64,000 bases of DNA from Annulohypoxylon bovei var. microspora (taxonomy: Eukaryota; Ascomycota; Sordariomycetes; Xylariales; Hypoxylaceae), in NCBI GenBank assembly GCA_022836615.1, contig MU405253.1, positions 62,001-126,000 on the forward strand. Direction: 5' to 3'. Below, one piece after another: positions 55,897 through 64,000 of the stretch (the stretch's first letter is position 1; every line of letters starts with the position of its first letter). Under the pieces are notes generated by a model. The model had not been told where the DNA came from. It saw only the letters and a list, made by a program, of their open reading frames with translations, and did no database searches. Made by a program: the position numbers and the translations under genes.

Positions 55897-57030
55897 ATGT
55901 ATTCCTCCCCCCCTCCCATCTGCCGCCAGCACACGCGCACCTACAGCGCCCCTCTCCCCTCGCCCTCGCCCTCGCCCTCCCCCCTCTCCAACCAGCACCC
56001 CATCACCACCACCTCTCCCACCCCCACCCCCGACCTCGAAATGAGCACCCACCTCGCCGCGCGCCAGCGCCGCGCCCTCATCCTGCTCAGCGCCGAGTGG
56101 TCGACGCAGCAGTCGCGGGCGACGCGCCTAGCCCTGCACTACCAGGGGATGCGGTCGACGGCGGCGCTCCGGGCCTTCCTCGACGCCGCGCGCGCCTACG
56201 ACGAGGAGCTGCTCTTCCTGTCGTTCCAGCTCAGCGGGCCGAGCGCCGTCCGCCATATCCCTGCTCTGCCCACCACTACCACTACCGACGCCAACATCCT
56301 AACAACCGCCCAATCCAGCCTCCGCCGCGCAACCCCGATCCTCGCCAGCGCCGCCTGGCGCATCAAGCACCTGGTGGACCTGTGGGCGGCGCACACGACG
56401 CGCGCGCCAAGCGGCCAGCAGGTGTGGAGCCACGAGCTGGGCAAGGCGGTGGACGGGGGGAAGCTCAGCGCCGAGCTCGCGTGCCACCGGTTCTGGGGGC
56501 GCGTGGCGGCGCGCTTCGGGCCGCTGGTGCGGGCCATGGAGGCCGAGGTGGAGTGCATGCGGGGCGTGGTGGCGGGGATTGAGGAGTGCCGGGAGCTGGC
56601 GTTCGTGAGGGAGCTGGATCGAGGTCTGGGAGCTGGAGCGAGCATGCCGAGCCAAGCCAGCGGCCCGCCGCTCTACCTGATGGCGGGCGCGCTCCCCGTC
56701 CCCGCGGCGACCAAGCCGTCGCGGCTCGCCAGCCTCAAGGCCTGGGCGGCGAAGAGCGCGGCGGACAACGCGCTGGGGGTGGACTTCAGCATACTGGCGC
56801 TGAAGGCGCGGTACCAGGCGCTCAAGGCGCACGACGCGGTGCGGGGCACGGCGGGGGTGCGCGCGTCGCTTGAGGCGTGGGTAGCGTTCCGCCAGAGCCT
56901 AGACGGCCGGCCGGGCGCGCCGTCGACCGAGACGGTCCTGCTGGCGCACAAGGCCGACACGCGGATCCTGCTCGCGAGGAACCAGGTCCAGCAGCTTGAG
57001 AGTGGTGGCGGGGCTGTGGGCAAAAAGTAG
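55897..57030 (+). CDS. Hypothetical Ala-rich helical protein
   Basis: Single open frame of 377 aa, very G+C-rich; family not recognised. The first ~45 residues are a Pro/Ser/Thr tract encoded by repeated CTCGCC units, so translation may instead begin at the in-frame ATG at 56041 (MSTHLAARQRRALILLSAEW), giving about 329 aa. From there the protein is almost wholly helical and rich in Ala, Leu and Arg, with no signal peptide or membrane helix. Overlapping frames on both strands are also open because of the base composition, but this frame starts after a plausible upstream region, stays open furthest and has the most protein-like pattern. Confidence 0.6.
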   Translation: MYSSPPPICRQHTRTYSAPLPSPSPSPSPLSNQHPITTTSPTPTPDLEMSTHLAARQRRALILLSAEWSTQQSRATRLALHYQGMRSTAALRAFLDAARAYDEELLFLSFQLSGPSAVRHIPALPTTTTTDANILTTAQSSLRRATPILASAAWRIKHLVDLWAAHTTRAPSGQQVWSHELGKAVDGGKLSAELACHRFWGRVAARFGPLVRAMEAEVECMRGVVAGIEECRELAFVRELDRGLGAGASMPSQASGPPLYLMAGALPVPAATKPSRLASLKAWAAKSAADNALGVDFSILALKARYQALKAHDAVRGTAGVRASLEAWVAFRQSLDGRPGAPSTETVLLAHKADTRILLARNQVQQLESGGGAVGKK

Positions 57031-57729
57031 GAGAAGAAGGAGAAAGGGGGTTACACTAGAGGTGGAGAGATGAAGATAGACTGAGCTGATCCTGGGCAAT
57101 GGGCATAGAAAAAGGCATAGAAAATGGTAGGGCATTGCAAGATTTCGGGAGTAATATGGTCCGAGGTTACTTGATTTTATGCGCTTACGTTAGCCATGTT
57201 CACGCCTTGAGGCGTATAGGCGTCGACGATCAGCCGAAGAATGAAAACTTGCGCTTAGATAGAGGTTTAATTAGGTAGCTATCAACCAAAACTTCAGCTT
57301 CTTAAGAGTAGATATAATAATGTGGCAGATAAGTCGTTGCAATTGTACCATGGCCGTTTTAGTCCGGATCGCCCGGTCAAAATTGGGAAATAATTCCGAT
57401 GTTCACAAATTCTAAAAACTAGGCGACTTTTCATGTCTGTTCATTCCCGGTTATTACGCGTATTACTAGCTATCCGATACTTGCACAACAAAGGAGAAGG
57501 GATATACAAAACAGAATAACAATACGAGGTATCATCACCATCGAGCTACCTTCATCGTAGCTTTTCCAAGCGAAGTCATTCTGAACCCCTGGGTATCTTC
57601 GGGTATAACCATCATCGGATCTCCCGACGCACCTTCACCATTCCTATTCCCTGTTCCCCAAGTTCCCCAAGTTTCCCTCATAGCTCATGAACATGTCTAA
57701 AGGGAGTCGTCACATACGAGCTACGCCTT
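57031..57729. other. Convergent spacer
   Basis: Lies between the 3' ends of the helical hypothetical gene (+) and the HAM1-like gene (-). Nothing is recognised. Confidence 0.5.
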
Positions 57730-60465
57730 CTAGATCGTAACAGTAGGACCAGTGGTAGTGACAGGCCCGGTAGGGGACACATGCTTGCCGTTTACGGTCT
57801 GACCGTTGATAAAATTGCCGTTGGTGTAGTTTCCGTTAGTATAGTTGCCGTTCGTAGCCGTATTGCCGTTAGTGGCGTGCGACTTGCGGACGACTTCGGG
57901 GGCGGAAGGGATGTTGGTGCTCTTGGAGGCGTCACCGATGGAGAATACAGGACTCTCCCACTGCTCGCCCTTACGAGCCAGTTCCCTATACTCGGTTGCC
58001 TTGGAACTGATACCACCAGGCAGGTGGATATTAGGGAAAATGCTGTCTTCCTTAGTAACGGCCAAGTTGACCTTCTTGTCAGCTGCTACGTCCTCGACCT
58101 TCTTTTTGCCCTGAAGAATCTGTTTCTGTGCAGCATTGACATATCGGTTGTAGATGTTGGGTGCATTCTCAGGGTCGGCACGAGCCTCGTCAAGCGCGCG
58201 ATCGGCCTCCTGCTTGATTCGATACAGCAGCTCGTCAAATTTGTTGAACTGATCCTTGAGCTGCTTCTCAGCAGTCTTCTGGATTACTGGGCGGAGCACC
58301 TTCAGCATGACGGGCTTGAAAAGACCGAACAGGATCTTGTGGTTAGACTTGACAAGCTTAATCTGTAGGTGTGTGACATCTACGTCAACCTTGTCAATCT
58401 TGAAGAGGTGCTGTTTGTCTTTGTCATCCGCGGTGGATAGCTTCAAGCGGAAACAGAACCCATCGCCACCCATTTTGATGTTGGCGACGCCAGTATCCGT
58501 AATAGAGGGGAAGCCCTGTTTGCGCTTGACATAGAAGCTAACATCGCGTAGGTCCATTTGGACGCCCATGACCTTGACGTCGATGGAGTTCTTGTTCTTG
58601 CTGGCAATCTTCTTACGACCGAATCTCCAGTAGTTATCGCTGGCGACTTCGAGCACGTTGGGCATAAAGTTATCGCTCTCCAAAACAAGATTCTCCACGA
58701 CAGCGTCAATCTCGGAGTCAGAGTACTCGATGCGGGGAATAGGGATGTAGGCAACATTCTCAAAAACGGCCGGGATGATGACGTCGGTCAAATCCTTGAT
58801 CAAGTGAGGCTTGAAAGTAGCCTTGCCTAGCTCGTCATTTCCAAGGCTATTGAACAACTTCTCTAAGGAAGCTCCGAAAGCCTTGTTCTGGGGATCTTGG
58901 TCGAATTGGTTGCCCAAGAACTTGATTTCATCGACAACACGGTCGGTGTGGCTCCTGTACTTCTCGCGGAGTAGGTAGTTTCCGTGGTCGTAGAGACGGC
59001 GCCACTCCTCATTGGAAGCATCCTCCATGATGTACCCCTGTTGCTGAAGACATTTGCGGATGTAAGCGTCGATAGACTTGAACCAGTCTTTGAGTTCGGG
59101 ATCCTTGTCGGCGTCCGCATAAATGGTGTTGATCGAAGACCAAAGATCATCTGAGGATGTTCCGTTGGCAAATCGCTCAATTAATGTCTATAGTAGCATG
59201 AGCTTCGTCCTGTGGAGTTTAAAAGGGGTGGCACATACCTTTAAATCAGCTTCGGCAGCGGCAAGGTGGGTTCGTGTTTCCTTTACAGTACCACTTCCTC
59301 CGGCAACGATACTCTTACTGTGAGAACCATACTGCTCAGCTAAATCAAGCAGTGTAGAAATGGCTTGGTTATAGTCGGGGTGTTGTTGGCATTCAATAAC
59401 CATTTTCTGTTCCCGATTTCCATATTAGTACTGACGCTCATGTTAAGGTGCTGTGACTCGTACCTTCAATCGCCAAACCGTTTGATCACGACGTTCCTGT
59501 GGCATTTTCTTGGATAGGTATTGCTGAGTACGAGCACGATACTGCTTAGATGTCTCCTGGACGGATTCTCGAGTATCGGGGTCAACGTTTGACTTGGCCT
59601 GGTCCGTAGCGCCACTCGTCGCATTCTGCACAGCGTTGATGCGATCGCCTGTCGACCCGTCAGACTGCCGGGCGGCCTGAGCTCCGGAAGCAACAACATC
59701 TTGAGCATCTTGCCCAGGTGTGCTCTTATACACACTCTGTAGCTGAGATTTCAAGGTTGTCTTGGAGAAATCGGGAGCCTCGTGCCAGAGATTGTCTTCG
59801 GCGGGTCGGTCGATTTGAGAGAGGTCTTCACCTGAAGGTTTAACCTTGCTCGCGGCATTGGTAGCGGCATCACCAGCGATGTCGCGTAATAAGACGGTGG
59901 CATCGTTAACTAAGAAGCTGTAAGTCAAATCGACGCTATAATATGGGGACAATAATCAACGTACGAAGCTTGCGGAACTGGCCGTTGGTGATAATCAAGG
60001 TTCCCAGAGTCCGAAGTCCCTCGAGAGCCTTGTCGCCATGTTGCTTCGCGGAGTCCTTATCCACGGGAGCATTAGGTACGCTCACAGCTTTGGGATCAAA
60101 CTGCTGGGTTTGCCAAATGAAGTCCTGCAGGAGGTTTCCCTCGTTCTTCGATAGGAGTAGCTTCTTCGCCTGGGTCACTACCTCTCTAACATCTGCAACA
60201 AGTTCCCGCCCATCTGATGAAAGTCGTTCTGAGGGTTTTGATAACGCTCTCGATTCGAGGAAGCTGTTCAAGGCAACATCAATCTGGTCATTCTATTCCG
60301 ATGAGTTAGCCTACATTCATCGTGAAGCTTACCATGAAGTTAAGAGGTACTTACCGATGGCACTTTGCCAATCTGGAATGCGTTTACGATGCCATAGATC
60401 TGAAGCTTGCGGTTCACGTCTGCCTCCTTCAGCTTAACGTCTGTCGGTTTATTGACGGTCGCCAT
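57730..60465 (-). CDS. HAM1-like (DUF4449-type) lipid-binding-fold protein
   Basis: Five exons (60465..60355, 60292..59965, 59909..59464, 59406..59239, 59187..57730) give 836 aa. The first two thirds match the HAM1 N-terminal region: helical, with LLQDFIWQTQQFDP and a long block from MEDASNEEWRRLYDHGNYLLREKY. The C-terminal third, with KPVMLKVLRPVIQKTAEKQLKDQF and the preceding beta-rich segment (KVMGVQMDLRDVSFYVKRKQG), matches the HAM1 C-terminal domain, which is related to BPI-like lipid-binding folds. The tail is low-complexity, with Asn-Gly units (TNGNYTNGNYTNGNF). The start is the ATG at 60465; the frame is open upstream without another ATG. Members are common in fungi and have been linked by name to hyphal fusion, but the biochemical role is unclear. 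Confidence 0.85.
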
Positions 60466-62828
60466 GATGGTGTTATGATGGGGTATCTCAATATCAGCTG
60501 TTCGATGTTTAATAAGCGGCGGCGCAAAGCAGAGAAGCAAACTAGGTAGGGTATCACAAGTAAGGATATATTAGGTCCAGTGGGTATAATTCTTATTAGA
60601 TGGGAAGAATGCTATGTATGTAGAAGCATGTCTTTAGGTGGGGAGAGGACAGAGACAAAAATTGAGAAGGTTGGGGGAAAGAATGAAGACAAAGGGGATT
60701 ATTATATTGACGTAGCTCAGATGTAGCCATGATTCAATGAAAGAGCGATCTCGAGGCTGAGCGCATGCAGTTGGCCGAGAGCTAGGTATGTTAGGTAGCT
60801 ACTCCTTCGATGAATGGCCGTGAATGACAATCACGGATGAAAAGGTACATGGCAGATCACTACTAAACACTAATAATAGTAAGTACCCATTTGTATGTAT
60901 GTACCTTCCTGATGCAATTACCCATCGCGACCGTGCTTTCTCCAGTCTAGACCTCTACTTGGATCATTAGGTGTTAATGACGTGAAGTCTGCGGCCGTAC
61001 ATGCTAGTCTAGTACGTCATAACTACCGGGCAGGTGCTGCTACGGTTGGACTGACCAGTTGCATTAGCTAATAGCTAATAACAGTGGAACACCTTTTCTC
61101 TTCTTTCTTATTAGTACAAGAGTCTATAGTGACTATTGAATGATCAATTTTTAGAAGAACGATATACTACCTAGTTATTAGCTAGTCGTCATTCTATCAT
61201 GATCAAGGAGGGAATTCAAGATTCGTCACACTCGAATAGGAAAGAGTCCAGCAAACATGGAATTCAAGGGCTATCAATTCCAGGGATAATCGAAGCATTT
61301 CTTCTTGCACCAGACTCGCGGGACCAGGAAGACAAGGATAAATCAGGTGGTCAATCGTTTATGGCTGACAAGCTGAAGCGAATGTCTCACACGAGTACAG
61401 GAATCCCATCAAGTCGTACCCGGGTCGGGATGCATCTCAGATCTCCCGTCTGCGGGTATCTGTTTCTGCACCTTGTCTGTCTGTCCGCGGGATATCATTA
61501 GACTAAAGTAGGGGACGGAATGCACTGGCAGCATAGAAATCTTCAAGCTCTCAACAAGGTATCGTGGTCTTAGGAAAGGAATCAAGGTAATGGAGGCACG
61601 CGAGCTCCCCATACACGTGTCTAAGCCTTCCTATGTGGATCTTGTTCAGAATTGGAAACTATGCAATTTCCGCATGCGGTCGTCTATGACGTAAAATAGA
61701 TGCTACAGCTCTAACAGCTTGGCAAGCCTTTTTTTCGAAGCTATCGTCTTAAGTTCTAATTCGTCCAAGTTATCCCTAGGATGCAACCAGTCAGTCCTGT
61801 GGAACGGTTAAACAAGTTATCAGTAGACAGCTACATACGAGACAATCCGGGGATAATACCTATTATATACATAGCTGGCGTTGACATAAAATGGATCTCG
61901 ATTTACGGCTTGGACGAATTGACGGTTTTCATGGAATATATACAACGCGTATGAACAAGATGTCGAGCAGGTTACTACTTATGCTTATGCAGTAGTGACA
62001 AGTTTCCAAAAATATCAATTGCTACGTATCGAATTGAAAGTGTTTCCCGGAGCATCGTCTCCACCATACTTTGCCTCTCTTGTCGTTGTCGTCAAGATTC
62101 CTTGGAGGTAGGGTTACATCGCAGATTGCCGAGATTGCCTCACGACAAGCCGCGAACATCGTGATGTTATAACTTTGTAATACACCGATACGGCCCGATC
62201 CATCAACGCCACGGTCAACGGTTTTATTTTATCACCTAAGTCTACGATTTCACATGTTTAAGCTCATTATCGTCTTAATGATATGGGTGTGATAATTAAG
62301 GTTCTGACAAGTTACAAGTCCACAAGTGGCAGCGTTGAAGGACTCATCAAGGTATGCACCAATTAGCGTGCAGGAATCGATTGGCCGTTTGGACGTTGGA
62401 TGATATCGGTTGCTCAATTATTTAGTCGTGCTTCTATTTAAACCCCAGGCACAACATCCGATGATTGAAAACGAACTCTTCTATGGTCTCACAGCATTTG
62501 TCATTACTTACACAAACAAACAAAAAAGAAGAGAGGCGGAGGGAGGGAGAAAAGGAAGTATTGTCATCGAAATGCCTATGTTAGAATAAATATTCCACGG
62601 TTGCTAGGTAGTAAAGAGGCATGGTATGCTCATAGAATACAGAACATCATTTTCACGACATCACCCAGAAACCCATATAGAAAGAAGAAAAATGTCAATG
62701 TTAAAGGCCTCCGGAGGCTAAGTACAAGAATCGAAAGTAGCTCGCCCCGCAACCATAGACCCGAACGCCGCAGCCGATGCAATCAATGCTTTTCTACATA
62801 TACCCACTCATCCATCGTCCACACCCCC
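60466..62828. other. Gene-free stretch, 2.4 kb
   Basis: HAM1-like promoter side, then spacer to the 3' end of the lactonase-like gene. A 100-codon frame at 61199-61501 (+) has no family and is not supported. Purine runs lie near 62520-62555. Nothing else is seen. Confidence 0.5.
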
Positions 62829-63995
62829 TCAGATCTGCCTCACGAACTGGGGCCCCATGAACTCCGTCGCGGCCAGCGCGGGCGCGACCAGCGTCGCGTA
62901 CGGCATCGTAGCAACAGGCGTGGGGTCCAGCGCGCCGGAGTCCGGATCCCTCTTGAAGGCAGCGAGCCCGGCGTCGCCGCCCTGGTTCGCGACGAAAGCC
63001 ATGCTCTGCTGGGCGTCCGTGCTAAGGCTGAACATGCGCGGCCTCAGGCCACCCGTCGACACTGTCTCCCTATACTCCAGACCGGTGCCGTTCGTGGCGA
63101 GGACGAAGTGTGCGATGCTGTCGGTGGCGTTGCCGCTGATGCGGTTCGACACGTACACGTCGCGCATGTTGGCGGCGACCTGCAGCTCGCCGGCGGCGGC
63201 GCTGGTGGCGTTGGCGGGCGGGGTGCCACCGTAGGTGCTCTGCACCTGGACCTGGGTGAAGGCGATCGAGTCCGCCGTGTACGCCAGCTCGAACAGGAAC
63301 AGCTTGTTGGACAGCTCGCAGGCCAGCGCGTAGTAGGTCTTGCCGCCGCTCGTGACGAAGCCGCCGTGGCGCGGGCCCGTGCCCGTCGGCAGCGTCGCGT
63401 TGCCCGTGAACTCGAACTTGTCGTCCTTGCTGTCGAGCACGAGCACCGTATCTCCGCCCAGGTTGGGGATCACGAAGAAGCGGCCCGTGGGGTCCAGAAG
63501 CGCTTGGTGCGGGTGGTGCGCGCCTTGCGCGGGGTTGGGCACGCCCGGGATGGCGATCGTCTTTAGGAGCTTGGGGTTGTGGTCGGCGGCCGAGACGTCC
63601 CAGACGTCTACCGTGCCGTTTCCGTAGGCGGCGCCGACCATGCGAGTCTTGTCGGAGTTGAATTCCAGGAAAACAACTCCGGAAGAGCCATTGGCGCTAG
63701 ATGCAAGATCAAATTTGCTCAAGCCAGTGTCGAGCGTGAAAAGGCTGAGGTCGTTAGCGTTCTCGTCCACTGCGTATAGGGAATCCGGGTCCCTGTATAG
63801 AAGCCAACTAGGTGCGGTTCCGGCCGCAGTGTGGTTGCCAGTTATGGAGAATTCTTTTCCGTTGAAATCAGCAGTTAGGATCTGGAAAGGGGCGCCGATG
63901 ATAAGCTTCGTTGTCGAAGAACCATGGCAGCTCCGTTTCGTTGGCGCTGCGGAGGCCATGGTAAGAGTGAGGAGTGTTATGATGAGGTTATTCAT
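62829..63995 (-). CDS. Secreted seven-bladed beta-propeller, lactonase/cyclase-like
   Basis: Single exon, 388 aa, G+C-rich over most of its length. Signal peptide MNNLIITLLTLTMASAAP, then about seven repeats of short beta blades. Landmarks of the 6-phosphogluconolactonase-like/muconate-cyclase family: GAHHPHQALLDPTGRFFVIPNLGGDTV and later SLSTDAQQSMAFVANQGGDAGLAAF, with GPRHGGFV between them. The secretion signal separates it from cytosolic pentose-phosphate or catechol-pathway enzymes; many fungi carry such secreted members without known substrate. The N-terminal propeller blade is weaker than the others. The ATG at 63995 lies only 5 nt from the right edge, so an upstream exon is unlikely but cannot be checked. 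Confidence 0.85.
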   Translation of the reverse strand: MNNLIITLLTLTMASAAPTKRSCHGSSTTKLIIGAPFQILTADFNGKEFSITGNHTAAGTAPSWLLYRDPDSLYAVDENANDLSLFTLDTGLSKFDLASSANGSSGVVFLEFNSDKTRMVGAAYGNGTVDVWDVSAADHNPKLLKTIAIPGVPNPAQGAHHPHQALLDPTGRFFVIPNLGGDTVLVLDSKDDKFEFTGNATLPTGTGPRHGGFVTSGGKTYYALACELSNKLFLFELAYTADSIAFTQVQVQSTYGGTPPANATSAAAGELQVAANMRDVYVSNRISGNATDSIAHFVLATNGTGLEYRETVSTGGLRPRMFSLSTDAQQSMAFVANQGGDAGLAAFKRDPDSGALDPTPVATMPYATLVAPALAATEFMGPQFVRQI

Positions 63996-64000
63996 TTTCG

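Noticed and set aside
61199..61501. 100-codon open frame
   Set aside because: Polar random-looking sequence without domain or splice context.
62601..63566. 321-codon open frame on the + strand
   Set aside because: Antisense of the lactonase-like gene in G+C-rich sequence; Arg/Gly/Val-rich with no fold signature.
1..64000. CRISPR array, rRNA operon, prophage or bacterial operon structure
   Set aside because: No regularly spaced repeats or rRNA-like sequence; spliced genes and gene families show this is fungal nuclear DNA.

Overview
The window looks like nuclear DNA of a filamentous ascomycete (Pezizomycotina). The genes carry many short introns of about 45-160 nt with GTRNGT donors, CTAAC-like branch sites and YAG acceptors. 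The families are typical of mould genomes: an A-T-TE NRPS-like synthetase, fungal O-methyltransferases, a rhodopsin-like membrane protein, a siderophore-type MFS carrier, a HAM1-like protein, and GH62 and PL20 enzymes. A class such as Sordariomycetes is plausible, but the sequence alone does not settle it. Intergenic DNA is AT-richer than the genes and holds small TA-flanked inverted-repeat elements.

Region 1-25.3 kb is a secondary-metabolite-like neighbourhood. In order it holds: an O-methyltransferase cut by the left edge (+), an NmrA-like NAD(P)-binding protein (-), a rhodopsin-like integral membrane protein (-), a second complete O-methyltransferase (+), an A-T-TE NRPS-like synthetase of 985 aa (-), an odd 13.0-14.7 kb segment (low-complexity ORF, inverted G-rich motif, interstitial telomere repeat), an acyl-CoA synthetase (-), a SIT-type MFS carrier (-) and, divergent from it, a full-size ABC-B exporter (+). 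A-T-TE enzymes of this kind dimerise aryl pyruvates into quinones or furanones. The likely logic is aromatic dimer, then O-methylation, then export. No regulator is visible, and the cluster probably continues to the left.

Region 25.3-48.7 kb is mixed and transposon-scarred. It holds a zinc alcohol dehydrogenase with a mitochondrial-type leader, a 0.5 kb MITE, an intron-rich ankyrin-repeat protein with one doubtful intron or frameshift, a PL20 glucuronan lyase, a seven-exon P450, a GTPBP1/2-like GTPase, a GH62 arabinofuranosidase, a small cysteine-rich secreted-protein pseudogene with two lesions, and a long gene-poor gap with a third MITE.

Region 48.7-64 kb is more conventional. It holds an OPT-family transporter, two proteins of unknown function (893 aa and 377 aa), a HAM1-like protein and a secreted beta-propeller lactonase-like protein.

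Exon structures were derived by hand from splice signals and reading phase. All totals given are exact multiples of three except where a lesion is described.
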